64,000 bases of DNA, taken from Aselliscus stoliczkanus (taxonomy: Eukaryota > Chordata > Mammalia > Chiroptera > Hipposideridae). Position 1 is the stretch's first letter. The number at the start of each line of letters is the position of its first letter. The position numbers were made by a program, and so were the translations under genes. This document shows positions 11,880 through 22,929 of this stretch, piece after piece. The stretch spans positions 120,454,434 to 120,518,433 of the forward strand of contig CM066727.1 in assembly GCA_033961575.1 (NCBI GenBank), given 5' to 3'. The notes under the pieces are model-generated. The model was given only the letters and a program-made list of their open reading frames with translations. It had not been told where the DNA came from and did no database searches.

Positions 11880-12780
11880 AACAATATTTATTATGTGGAA
11901 AGTGTAGAGATCCTTTCTTTGCTGCTGATATAATAAATGGATGACATCAGGTCACAGAGGGCACACATTTTCATGGTGCATCAATATTCCCTTAATTTTG
12001 CTATTACTGACAGGAGATACATAATTGACCTTTCCTCATTCATGAAGGCTTATCATTTGCATGATTTCAGATTTCATTAATAAGATATTTGATTGAGAGA
12101 GGCAAGCTAAACTTTGAGGGAACCACACAATGAGCCATCCATAGTGTGAAATCTTAGAATATTTTCTAGCAAAATAGGATGGAGTCCTTCTAGATAAGTT
12201 TAAACTGTGAAGAAACAATATTAAATAATATTAAATATTCCATTGGAGTTTGGGACACTTAGGTTGATTGGGCTATTTGTTTTGTGATGTTCCCCAGGGT
12301 TATTTTGTTGAGAGTTTGCCATTAAGAGGTCTAATTGTGTCAGTGGATGGGGGCCTTTTCTATTTGCATAATTTCCTCAAGGGACTGCAGCTGCTAATTT
12401 GGTGATTAATTATCCATATTACACATTGTTTATTTGACCATGCCTAGATTAATTTCTTTTCCCAGCAAATCACATTTAGATATGAATTTGCATATCTTGA
12501 TTACATTTTAATGCCTTGGCTATCATTGTCTCTTCCCTGGACACCTCATCAGATTACAGAAGAGTGCTCAAGCAGAGAATGATGGAATGTCTTAAATGAC
12601 ATTGCACATCAGTGGACAGATAATGCACATGACTTATTTTTAATGAAGAATGTGTTCTTTCATAATCAAGTGAGTTATGACATTTAATGCACAAAATATT
12701 TTGTGTTTTTACCTTTATCAACCAATTTAGAAAATGGTCTTCATTAACATTTTAAATGTTGCTGTGTGTATGTTTATCTT
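11880..12780. promoter_or_regulatory. Candidate distal enhancer with octamer and homeodomain motifs
   Basis: This 900-bp block has no repeat I recognise. It contains three perfect octamer (POU-factor) motifs atttgcat at 12055-12062, 12362-12369 and 12486-12493. It also has an E-box cagctg at 12388-12393 and a homeodomain-type attaattat at 12405-12413, close to the second octamer. Such clusters are typical of conserved developmental enhancers. The function is inferred from motif density only; conservation could not be tested. Confidence 0.35.
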
Positions 12781-12797
12781 TTTATATGTCAAAATAT

Positions 12798-13311
12798 ATT
12801 TTTTAAAGGGTGAGTATTTTATTTTATTTTATTATTTGTTAAAGATTGTATTGGGGAATTGAGGGAGGAGACCAGCCAAGTTGTTGTTCTTCAATCTTAG
12901 TTGTGAAGGGTGCCAGTCACCATCTGGCTTCCCGTCGGCAGCTAGTGGCCTCTAAGCTCAAGGTGCTGTGTTCAATCTTAGTTGCAGGTAGGCGTAGCCA
13001 CCATCCCTTGTGGGAGTCAAACCCAGCAGCCTTGTTAAGAGCACATGCCCTATCCACTGAGCCATCTGGGTGGCAGCTCAGCTCAAGGTGCCCGAGTTCA
13101 ATCTTTTAGTTGCGGGTGCGTGTAGCCCACCATGGAACAGGCAATCTTGTTGTTACACCAGCTGAGCCATCCTGCCACCTGTTGGCAGCTCAGTGACAGC
13201 TCAGGTAGGGTGCAGCTTTCACTGGCCCATGTGGGAATCGAACTGGCTGCGCTGTTGCTCAGAGCACACGCTCTAAACGAATTCTTAACCAACTGAGCCA
13301 CTTGACTGGCC
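12798..13311 (-). mobile_element. Trimeric tRNA-derived SINE
   Basis: A ~514-bp element on the minus strand with head ggccagtcaagtggctcagt and an AT-rich tail at about 12798-12845. Three tRNA-like units in tandem can be seen from repeated 'gctcag' A-box-like stretches. There are B-box-like stretches at 13234-13244 (complement of ggttcgattcc, one mismatch) and 13013-13023. A 13-bp target duplication, tatgtcaaaatat, flanks it at 12785-12797 and 13312-13324. The same trimer recurs at 50154-50653. The ORFs across it (87 and 67 codons) are shadows. Confidence 0.88.
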
Positions 13312-13324
13312 TATGTCAAAATAT

Positions 13325-13574
13325 TTACTTCTATTTTTATGTAACCCAGTATTTTGTTGTCAAATATTTGCAAGCTGGGCTAGTATTTAAGGTCTCTAGT
13401 TAGTTAATCTCCCATCCAATTTTTCACAGTCTTGAAAACCAACAAGGTTCTGGTGGCACTATACCATAGGTTCCTTATAGTTAGGTACTGTGTCTCAATT
13501 TATCTTTTATTTAGTTTTTCTTATAGAAAGTCTTTACTGTTAGCATTCTTACAAAAGTAGGTAATAATTAATAT
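13325..13574. other. Unassigned DNA
   Basis: Short AT-rich spacer between the trimeric SINE and a MIR relic. No feature seen. Confidence 0.5.
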
Positions 13575-13815
13575 TCATAGCTACATTTTATTGAGCACTA
13601 TCTAGGTTCCAGTGTTAAGAGCTTCACTTGTATCATCTCATTTAGTTGTTGAACCATCTTATGAAAAAGTCTTATTTTTCTTGGTTTTACAGTGAGACAA
13701 TGAGTTTTAGAGACAGGCAGAAAGAAATTTGTTCAAGGTAAGACAACTAAGAAATCGTGTTTTCAAAATTAGAAACTGTCTAATAACCACGCCCTATGCT
13801 TTTACCAGCTGTATG
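13575..13815 (-). mobile_element. MIR-type SINE relic
   Basis: A reversed MIR pattern on the plus strand: attttattgagcactatcta, tcatctcatttagttgttga, then a diverged 'gttttacagtgagacaatga' and agacaactaagaaatcgtgt. Old and diverged. Confidence 0.65.
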
Positions 13816-13991
13816 GAGGCAGAATACTAAGTGATAAATGCTCTTAACCAAAGTGAATAAATGCTCTTCATCAACAATAATGAATGCTTTTAATCAACTG
13901 AATGGGCACAAAATATGAGTGTATTAATGTTCTTAGTCAGCAACAAATGAATACTCTTCACAAACTATATGGACATAGAACATTGAGTGAA

Positions 13992-14025
13992 AGAATGAAT
14001 GAATGAATGAATGAATGAATGAATT
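13992..14025. repeat. (GAAT)n microsatellite
   Basis: About eight GAAT units in tandem. Confidence 0.95.
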
Positions 14026-14924
14026 ATAGAATACTATCCTCCTATACCAGAGATGCAATTGTGTAATGAAATTCAATTTCAACCCTCTATCCAAATGTCA
14101 GAGAAGGAACAAACAGGTCAAATCCAAGGCCTAGGAGGAGTGAAGGCAGGCAGGTCATGAGTGGGCTGCTGTCAGATGGCTGGATTGGAGCACAGGTGTT
14201 CTCATGTCTCCTCAGCACTGTGTTTCCCACCCCTCAGCTCTGGATGGGTACTTAAGACATCTGCAGAAGACATGGTATCTAGCCAGCATTCTGGTTTCAA
14301 AACCTGCAAGTAAAGAGTAGCAACTACTAAGGAATCCTGCTAGCTCATACGAGGAGGAACTTTCCAATACACTCGACTGCTGCTCTCTTGTTTCCAGAAG
14401 AGGTACCCGTCAGGCATTGGAGGACTCTTTCCCACGTGCTGGTCCCTCATAGTTAACCTCATAGTCTGTAAACTTAATCCCTTTCCAGGGCAGTTTGTAT
14501 CATGTCCTATATATGCAAGGATGTTGTGGAAAAGTATTTAATGTCCCCATCTATAAAATGAGAATGATAATATGAAGAATATATTTTATGTTAGATATTT
14601 AACATGTTAATTATATAATATATAAAATTAATATATGCATATATTAATAAAAATAGTTAAAATAACATATTAGTAATAACATCACAGAGGTCTAATGAAT
14701 AAATGTTAGTGCTTATCAGCTTTCAGACTTTTGCCAGACTCTAAATGTTAGGTATTATTATTGTCACCAAAGCTCTTACATTTGTGTTGTATGCTTCTCT
14801 GAACCTGAAGCTCCCCGTTTGTACTCAGGTACCCAGTTTAAAAAATTCAACTTAACCAACGCTACTTCCTGCTGTTTCTGGAAGTCATTACTCCTTTCCC
14901 ATATATGAAATAATGCTGAAGTTA
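14026..14924. other. Unassigned DNA
   Basis: No gene supported. AT-rich with a strongly A/T-biased patch at 14570-14690. Nothing recognised. Confidence 0.5.
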
Positions 14925-15180
14925 ATCTATTCATTCAACAGACATTTATTAAACCCTTTGTATAGGTTAAAGGACGTGAACCCTGGCCTGAAGAAATTTT
15001 GATCTATGTGGGAAATGCATCAACAAATAAATACAGAATATGCTTTGAATTTTATGATAGTGGGAATCTAAAGTTCTCTGGAAGTTGAAGAGGGAAATGC
15101 TCATATTTGGGGAGCTTGGAAAGATTCTACCTAAAAGAAATTTGGAAGTACAAGTGGGAAGGAAGGCTACTTCCAGACAA
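14925..15180 (-). mobile_element. L2 LINE relic
   Basis: Starts with the reversed L2 3'-end signature attcattcaacagacattta, followed by diverged L2 3' UTR text on the minus strand. L2 is an ancient LINE with no activity in placental mammals. Confidence 0.6.
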
Positions 15181-15985
15181 ATATCTGTGAAGATTTTAAA
15201 TTTTTGTCTGTGAATTTATGGAAAGTCCCAATGAAGTATCAGTAAAATGTTTGTTTGATTTGTGTGTGCACAAAAGTCTTATCTTATAAATTTGCACAGT
15301 GAACCTAGTTCTGCTTTTAACTTCTAAAAAACAAATTGTTAAAAGAATTTCATGGTGATTTTGGACTCCATACAGATCTTCTAAGAGCATCTTATAAATG
15401 AAAAGTCTCACAGTCTTCCTGCTTTTTCCTTAAATTTCCTGGGCATCTTGGCAAGTAGCAGTGGATTGATGAGGGAGAAGGAAGTGAAAGAACTATCTCA
15501 GTCATCTAATGAGTTTATGAAACACTTAGACTGAGACTCACAGGCTCTGGGTTTATTACTCTTCTAAAGGGACTCCTCAAGATTTGGTAACTTGTTGAAT
15601 GTAGCTAAAGGATGATTATGAGCAGTGGAAAGAAGTTTAAAGTAATACCTTAGTTAACTTGACAATGAGGCATGATGTGGCATGATAAGTAAAACATTGC
15701 CCTTTATGTCCTGAGAATTTCTCTTCTTTTCTTCCTCTTCCTCCTCCTCTCTCTTTCTTTCTTTGAATACCAAAATTTTAAATTTTACATATTCCTGTTT
15801 GTATAGAAGAATTATGAATAGAGAGATATATTCCAGTGTTGTCATCTATGAAATGCAAGTGAATAGGTTTCTTTTTGAGTTTTTTGTGAGGACTAAATGT
15901 GGAAAGGCCCTGTAGGATCCCGGGCACTCTGTAGGTATGAATGTGCTATGAACTGTGTCAAAGATTTCAGTACATATCACGGTAG
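15181..15985. other. Unassigned DNA
   Basis: No supported gene. A short pyrimidine-rich patch (ttcctcttcctcctcctctc) at about 15720-15765 gives a Lys/Glu-rich shadow ORF. Confidence 0.5.
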
Positions 15986-15989
15986 AGAA

Positions 15990-16180
15990 GATTGTCAACT
16001 GAGGGCCACAGACCATGGCTTTGATTTCCATCCTGCCATATGTAAGCATGTGCCCTTAGACACAATAAACCACCTCTTTGATTTTTAGTTTCTTCACCTA
16101 TAAAATGAGGATAAGAATATACCATCATAGGGTTATTAAAAAGATGGAATACCGCTATTATGTGAAAAGGCTCTGCAATT
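15990..16180 (+). mobile_element. MIR-type SINE relic
   Basis: MIR-like text on the plus strand: a central part near 15990-16060, then tttcttcacctataaaatga, ggataagaatataccatcat and agggttattaaaaagatgga. Confidence 0.65.
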
Positions 16181-16254
16181 GCTGAAGCATAATTTTTTAA
16201 AATATAAAACTGTATAATGCAACTGCACAAAGTAGGTGGAAAGTGCATGTGGTG

Positions 16255-16440
16255 ACATGGTTTTGGAGCTGACAGGCTCCCATTGAATCCTGTTTCTGCT
16301 TCACTCTAAGGATATTTGGAAGGCTGACTTAACTACATTGAGCATTAATTTTCTTATCTAAAAGTGGAGAGTTGTAGTGAGGATTAAATAAAAATGTGTG
16401 TGAAAGCACTGTGTACACAGTGTTAGGCGTAGAGTAGGTG
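16255..16440 (+). mobile_element. MIR-type SINE relic
   Basis: A second plus-strand MIR-like copy soon after the first: ttttcttatctaaaagtgga, gtgaggattaaataaaaatg, and tgttaggcgtagagtaggtg near the 3' end. Confidence 0.65.
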
Positions 16441-16484
16441 TCTCCAAAACTTTATTTCTTCCCTTATTCTTCATCTCCTCCTCC

Positions 16485-16646
16485 TCCCTCCCTCCCTCCC
16501 TCTCCCCCTTTTCCCCTCTCTTCCTTCCTTTCTTCTCTCCTTCCCTTCTTCTCTCTTTCCTTTTCCTTCCTTCCTTCCTTCCTTCCTTCCTTCCTTCCTT
16601 CCTTCCTTCCTTCCTTCCTTCCTTCCTTCCTTCCTTCCTTCCTTCA
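16485..16646. repeat. Pyrimidine tract with (TTCC)n
   Basis: About 160 bases of nearly pure C/T on the plus strand, ending in about 20 TTCC units (16561-16646). Such a mirror-repeat tract can form triplex DNA. It gives a spurious Pro/Ser/Leu ORF at 16438-16668. Confidence 0.95.
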
Positions 16647-16649
16647 CCT

Positions 16650-17118
16650 TCTCTTCACAAAGGCCTGACCATGAATCACAACCAGTCTCCTATGACCAAT
16701 AGTCCCTTATTTAATGTTGGCCTACCAGTTTTGCTCTACAGCCCTGAAAAAAAAGTTGGTGTATGTATCAAACATGTTTTTATCATTCTTAGGCTGCATC
16801 TGGTTGGCCTTCCAAATACTGTCACCATTTATCATGACTTCTACTCTCCCTACAAGCTCTAGACAGGCTCAGTTTCCCTACATCAAGCCTGCCTGCCCAT
16901 CCTCACCTTCCAGCCCACAGAGATAGTGGACTTAACTGCAAGGTGTCACAAAATTCTGAAGGATCTTCTACATTTTTCTTACTTTGTAACTTACTCAAGC
17001 TTCATAGCTACTTAGCAATTTTCACACACTCCCTAATGCAAGAGCCCCAGTGACTGTTTTAACTGTCTTACAACTTACTTATGCAATTTGTGTAGCATTT
17101 AGTACATTCTGCCTTATG

Positions 17119-17153
<35 letters not shown>

Positions 17154-17210
17154 TTAGAGGTCAGTCCTAAGTTTTAACAAGTTTTTGTAACCCCCATCAT
17201 ATTTAGTAAA
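16650..17210. other. Unassigned DNA with (TG)n
   Basis: No gene supported. The text at about 16900-17200 could be a diverged plus-strand L2, but I cannot support it. (TG)17 sits at 17119-17152. Confidence 0.4.
17119..17152. repeat. (TG)n microsatellite
   Basis: About 17 TG units without interruption. Confidence 0.95.
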
Positions 17211-17214
17211 TTTA

Positions 17215-17360
17215 TATTAATTTATTCAACAAATATTTATTGAATAAATTCTATGTGTTAGGCATGTTCTAAACATAGGGAATTCAGCAGTCACCCATGG
17301 AACTTATAGTCTATCAAGGGACAGACAAAAATTTATAAACAGATAAGTAATGAAGATAAT
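17215..17360 (-). mobile_element. L2 LINE relic
   Basis: A clear reversed L2 3' end: attcaacaaatatttattga, ctatgtgttaggcatgttct, then gaattcagcagtcacccatg and a patch about 'gacagacaaaaatttataaa'. Confidence 0.75.
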
Positions 17361-18200
17361 CATAGATAGTAACTAAGTTACTTCTCCCCTTATGGCTGTG
17401 GTCCCTGCTCTGAGAAATGGAGAAAATTAGATATTTTCTATTTGCCCTTTGGAACTGTTTTAGGGATGATATGGATATATCTGGCAAAGCTTATGTGTCC
17501 TACCAGACTGTTATCATTAATGACAATAAAAATGAAAGGAACCCTTGGTTAGATGTCAGGGGACTTCTGTTCCTGCCACAATTTAGACGTGAAATAGGCT
17601 GTATCAATTATTCTCTGTCAGCCTCGGTATCTCACCTGCAAAAAGAAGGAGTCAGCCTGGAGGACGATAGGGCTCCTTACAGCTGAGTACAGTATGTTTC
17701 TAAGATCTATAATGTTGCTATTCATATCTAGAGGCCCAAATTGATCCATCAAAGTACATGCAGAATATCTTTGAAAAGGCACTGTAGATGTCTTCTGGGA
17801 AGAGTGTCATTTTAATAACTATTAGGACAACAGGAACACTGTGTCTTTCATTAAATTTGTCTGTTCCCTGGTGCTGATAGTATCTTCTGAATATAAATTG
17901 CACAATATAGTCTAATAAGGCACAGTTTAGAATTGTTTTCATAATAGTGCAGGCCATAGTACTCATCCATAAAATAAGAATGGAAAGTACATCTTGTTCT
18001 GTAAACTCATAATTTTCAGCTGTCTAAAAACTGGGTATAGAAAGGAAATTAATAAGAGAAAAACATTTCATGTCATGTATGTACAGCTTAAAGAAAAGAT
18101 TATGTTCTTTGTAGAAAAAAACAGGAATGTCGTTCTTTGGAATTTGATAGGAAAATATAAAATATTTCTATTTTTAAATTTTTGATTTTGCTAACAATTA
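17361..18200. other. Unassigned DNA
   Basis: No gene supported. The ORF at 17417-17686 (89 codons, plus) has no recognisable domain or codon bias that I can judge. Nothing else recognised. Confidence 0.45.
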
Positions 18201-18204
18201 CCAC

Positions 18205-18330
18205 TGTCACATTTATTTGTTCATTCATTTATTCTTTAATTCTCTTCAGAAGCATTTGTTTAGCAGTCAGTATGTATTCAGCTCTACTTTAAAAGCAGCT
18301 GATATATAGATTCATTAGATATTTAGAGGA
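18205..18330 (-). mobile_element. Short L2-like relic
   Basis: Begins ttatttgttcattcatttat and continues with diverged L2 3'-end text on the minus strand. Short and weak. Confidence 0.4.
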
Positions 18331-18419
18331 AAGGTGGCCCCAGACGCTGGGAAGATATTAAGAATAAGCGAATATCTAGCTAAAGTTAGACACCTTTAAT
18401 TTGAGTTTTGCCTTCTGTA

Positions 18420-18610
18420 GGATTAATCTGAGAGTGATTTGTTCTAGCAGCAGTGCTCAATTATCTTTGCAAGGTCATTCGGTAACACAGCCATGTGACA
18501 GATAAAAGGTTCAAATTGGATACAAAATGCCTGTTATCGCAATGCAGTTCTGTCAATCAGCTTTTTGTCATTGGGATTAAAATTATGGGTTTGATTCTTT
18601 TGTGAATCTA
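18420..18610. promoter_or_regulatory. Candidate conserved noncoding element
   Basis: Repeat-free, balanced-composition text with a PBX/MEIS-type motif ctgtcaatca at 18550-18559 and several homeodomain-like cores. Conservation is only suspected. Confidence 0.2.
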
Positions 18611-18839
18611 GATGATATAATAATGGCATTGATAATATTATCACTTATTGTACACTTAACATATGCCATGAGCTTCATTTTTTTCATTATATAACCATCA
18701 TTTTACCATATTCTTGGGAGAAAATGGGAAAAATGGCAGTGATTATCTTCCAAATGCCAACGTAGAGGCTCATCGTTATAATGGAGTATGACAGATGCTG
18801 AGAAAGGGTGGTATGGAACAACATACTAATGGTAACTAG

Positions 18840-19065
18840 ACGAGCCCTTAGAATGGGTAAGTGGACAAATTTACACAGTATGTGTCTTGACTGCTTAAAA
18901 TATTTTAAAGTAGATATGACAATCTGTATTATACAGGTAAAGAAATTGAAGCCAGAAGTGATAAGTGATTGGATCAATAGGTCAAATAGAAATTGTGACC
19001 ACTGGAATTTTAACCCCTGGTTCCAAAGCACTTGTTCTATCTCCTACAACAGAGTTTGCAATCCC
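18840..19065 (-). mobile_element. MIR-type SINE relic
   Basis: A reversed MIR pattern on the plus strand: ttatacaggtaaagaaattg, gaagccagaagtgataagtg, and a 3' part around tggaattttaacccctggtt. Diverged. Confidence 0.55.
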
Positions 19066-19149
19066 TGTCTCTTTCCCAGATGCTCGCTTGCTGATGGTGA
19101 TGGGTAAAATGATTAAGAGAATGTTAGTAGATCAATTAAAAAAAATATA

Positions 19150-19230
19150 ATGACAACTATATATGAATATATATACATACATATATACACACATACATGT
19201 GCAAACTTACACACACACATATACATACGT
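19150..19230. repeat. AT/CA-rich low-complexity patch
   Basis: Alternating purine-pyrimidine text made of TA and CA steps. It produces shadow ORFs on both strands. Confidence 0.8.
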
Positions 19231-19299
19231 ATTCTACTTTTTTGTGTCAATGGACTCATCCTTAAGCCAAAAGCAACATTGTATAAGAGGAAAAAATGA

Positions 19300-19505
19300 G
19301 CGTAGGAGTCAGATGACAAGATTTAGACTCCATTTCCAATACATGCAAAGTGAAACTGACCACTGCCCCCATAGAGGCTCTTGTTCCATACCTGTAGAAT
19401 GACACTAATAATGATAATATTTACTATTTCCACTTGGCAAATATTGCACATTCAATAATGTACTTGTAAGCCATTGTAAACATTAAATGTTCTGCAAATA
19501 TTAGT
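19300..19505 (+). mobile_element. Possible MIR-type relic
   Basis: Plus-strand text with MIR order: gtaggagtcagatgacaaga, then a poor 'tacctgtagaatgacactaa', then cattgtaaacattaaatgtt. Weak. Confidence 0.4.
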
Positions 19506-19849
19506 TTATTTTAAAGATGATGGTTTGTATGAAATTGTTATTCTACCAGCCTCTATGTTCAGAGATCAATCTAGAGCAATTTAAGTAAATAATTGCATTC
19601 CTCTTGTTACGGTATTTTTTTTTAGATTCATTTTTATACTAACATGTAGAGTAATATGGACAAATAACATTATTTATGCAGAAGATAAAATCTATATGGC
19701 TCCATTCAATGGTCATTTCTCAGGCTTCACCTTACCTATTCTGAGCTTTGGCACAGTAATGGCCCTGCCAGGGAACACATTTGCTGTATTTGCCTGTCTT
19801 TATAGACACACTTCTCAAGTCTCTGTTAGTAATTTTTATAATTTCCCTG
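19506..19849. other. Unassigned DNA
   Basis: No feature recognised in this AT-rich stretch. Confidence 0.5.
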
Positions 19850-20315
19850 TCCTCTATTTGCAGCACTCCTCCCCCATCTCTCTGACCTCCTCTTCTTTCA
19901 TCTCACATTGCTGCACTCTCCCTTGTTGCTCCTGACACCCCAGGCACACTCCTTTGGGACCATTGTACTCACTGTTTCCACGACTGAGAGTGACTCTCCC
20001 CAGATATTTGAAACCCTAGATTCCCTCACTTTGTTCCTGTGTTTACCAGAATGCACCCTTGCTGGGAAATTTCCATCATTTCCCCCTAAAATTACAGCAC
20101 ACCTACACTTTGTATTCCGCTTTCCAGCTCTGTGTTTTCTCCTTGGCAGTTATCACCATCTAACATGTTTTACATTTTACTAACTTCACTTGTGTTTTTA
20201 TCTAACTCCCTCATTCATGGAAAATAAGTTCCAAGAGTATTTTTGTCTGTTTTTGTTTTCCCCCACACTGTCCTTAGGACTTATAACAATACCTGATATT
20301 ATAGGTGTTTTGTTC
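19850..20315 (+). mobile_element. L2 LINE relic
   Basis: Plus-strand L2 3' region: cctgacaccccaggcacact, a diverged middle, then cagttatcaccatctaacat, gttttacattttactaactt and a pattern like 'tttttgtctgtttttgtttt'. The ORFs of 79 and 91 codons over it are not genes. Confidence 0.7.
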
Positions 20316-22000
20316 CATGAGAATCATACAAGTGTGCCCTAAACTTGAATAATCTGGGTAAGTTTTATCTAAATAAATTATCTAGATAAATACTTCAAAT
20401 ATCAATTTTCTTTATTTATATAGGCATAGTCTGAAGGTAATTTGCCTCAGAAAATGTTGTGTATTCATTCCTTAAACCCAGGACTGTTAGACATGTTAGA
20501 GAGAAATAGGACAATCTGAAGACAAATGAGTTGGGAGTGTTTGCAGGTATCATGGGCTCATCACAGGACTAATTAGCTTTAAAAAGATTCTTCCAAAGGC
20601 TGCCCTACTGAATTGGTCAGCAAAATAAAACATCATAAAATTATTCCTGCCATAATGTGAAGTGGAATATCAACATTAGATTATTCAGTTGTAGCTTTAA
20701 ATGCAACCTGTTAAGTAAACCAAAAAAATGTAGCAGTTCTGGAAAAAAACATGGCATATTCTTTGTATAGCAATTAAGGTCTGCATTTTCAGGTTGAAGT
20801 TAATAAAATGAATAGAGTTGCATTTTCACTCAGAAACCAGTACCATCACAAGTTATTAACACTCTCAAAAAAGTATGCAGGAAACATTAAGTTGATCTAG
20901 AAATATATTTAAGACAATTAAATAATAGGAAGCTCATTAGAGTAAGTGAGAGAGTGCTCAAAAACTTTTGAACATATATTGGCAAAACTTATCATTTGCT
21001 ATCTAACTCTACAGCACCACTTTGTATCTCCTGCAGGTTTGTCTTGCCTTGTTCTTTATCATATTACAAGCTTACAGAGGACAAAATCTGTAAGGCAGAG
21101 AACTGGCTACTTTTGCCATTGCCACTCATGTCCACGCTTTGTCACCTACTGTACGACAATAGCAAGTATGGAGCAAAGAATAAGCCAGGGGTGGGATAAA
21201 ATTTCAGAAGCATGGTCTTCCCAACAGTATGTGGTTTTAATGAAGATTTTCCCAGGATTCTCCAATAAGTTCATGAAAAGGCCATCTGTTAACCCTGGTA
21301 TAACAAGATTAATGTATTTATTCAACAAATATTTTGTGAATTGACTGAATCAGTTAATTAATAATAAGGATTTCTCCCCTATCCTCAGAACTAATAGTCA
21401 ACATTTCCAATGTCCTCTTAGTATTTAAACATTGAAAATCAAATGAGAAGGCCTGGGACTTATAAAATATTAATAAATGATTTCTGGACAGTGGATGTAA
21501 GTCCAATTTTGATGAGTGAGGGTGTTGCCTCTTTTGCTGTTAGTAGCTTGTGTCAGAATCTTATGTTGTGCCAACCCACTGTCTTTCTTAAAAAAACATA
21601 GCATATTTGTCCTAAAAATAGTTTCCTTGGTGCTTCATTGGTCCGCTTCTTCAATATGTAAAATGTTTTAACTTGTTCACATCCACACAGGCTCAGTAGG
21701 TCTTATCCTGCGTTTATGCAATCAATTTTCTCCAGTGTAGATGAAACTGCCTTCCTTATTTTCTCATCACCCCCGATTACTTTGATTCAGTGCCCACTGG
21801 CTTAGTGTGATACCAATGTCAGTTGGACTTGGTGAGGTTATAACTGTGAGTTTTGGTCATTATTATGGGATTTCATTTATAAGAAATATTGGAAAAATGA
21901 GAAGTCACATGGAGATATAATAAATTCAAGTGTTGCCTTGACATTATATATAAACATTAGTTATTTATTATTTTCACTGCACATTATAAGCTTATGTTAA
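20316..22000. other. Unassigned DNA
   Basis: No gene supported. The longest ORF, 132 codons at 20946-21344 plus, overlaps another frame on the same strand and one on the opposite strand, and shows no known domain; I treat it as chance. A short L2-like 3' end (tttattcaacaaatattttg) lies at about 21315-21410. Confidence 0.45.
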
Positions 22001-22004
22001 CATA

Positions 22005-22460
22005 GAATTTATTCATTCAACAACTAGAGAGCAGGCTTTAAATAAGCTCTGGATATACAATAGTTAAGAAACAGACACTAGGTTAACCAGTAAGCTTCCA
22101 GGCAGACAACAAGCAAATCAGGGGAGAAAAAGAAAAAGCAAATTACAACTTATGAGGGAAACAAACAGTGTGCAGTGAAAGATGGGACTTGCTCAGGTAT
22201 AGTGACCAGGAATAACACTTCAGAGAAAGTAACAAATTAAAACTTGAAGAATTAAAGAAAGAGTCAACTGTTTAAATATTCAGGGAGATAGGAGAATGAT
22301 CTAATACTGGAGGAAAAAAAAGTGTATGAAATTCCTGAGACAGTTTTGTTAGAGAAAGATTAAGAAATGTTGGAGAGGGTAGAGACAAGTAAGTGAAGGG
22401 AAGAATGGAACCAGGTGAGGTTGGAAGGCAAGCAAGACCTTTAAATATTGGTTAGTTTAT
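22005..22460 (-). mobile_element. L2 LINE relic
   Basis: A reversed L2 3' end: tttattcattcaacaactag, ggatatacaatagttaagaa, and a body matching L2 to about 'gaaccaggtgaggttggaag'. Several small deletions. Confidence 0.65.
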
Positions 22461-22689
22461 CAGTGTTTCATTTTGGAAGTAGAACAAACAGCAGAGAACA
22501 CTGACCTTGTGTGGTTCAGTGCTTGCCTCTTCAGATTCTTTTTACCCTTTAAAATTCAGTACTGATTGATATGTTATGTAATAACATATTCCCTATGAGC
22601 TTTATGATTGACTTTATCTTGGAGATTATTTATTTACTTATCATTTCTGCAGAGCTACCATATTATTTAAAAAATAAAATATTGAATCA

Positions 22690-22900
22690 TAGTATGACTA
22701 ATGTAGGCATTAGTCAAAGAGGCCTGGGATCACACATTGGTAAGTAATTAACTGTGTCACCTTTGGTAATTAATCTCTCTGAGCCTCAGTTTCCTCAGCA
22801 ATACAAAGAGAATAATAATATTTACTTAATCAAGTTGTAAAAATTAAGTGAGATGATACATGTAATGTGCTTGTCATGGCATATGGTCTCAACAAATAGA
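22690..22900 (+). mobile_element. MIR-type SINE relic
   Basis: A well-preserved plus-strand MIR: ctctgagcctcagtttcctc, aagagaataataatatttac, aattaagtgagatgatacat, gtaatgtgcttgtcatggca. Confidence 0.8.
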
Positions 22901-22902
22901 AG

Positions 22903-22929
22903 ATGGAGGAGGAGGAGGAGGAGGAGGTT
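22903..22929. repeat. (GGA)n microsatellite
   Basis: About eight GGA units follow directly after the MIR 3' end. They produce poly-Arg and poly-Leu shadow ORFs. Confidence 0.9.

Noticed and set aside
20946..21344. A 132-codon plus-strand ORF as a possible gene
   Set aside because: Overlapped by other frames on both strands, no domain, no splice or promoter context. Length is within chance for 64 kb.
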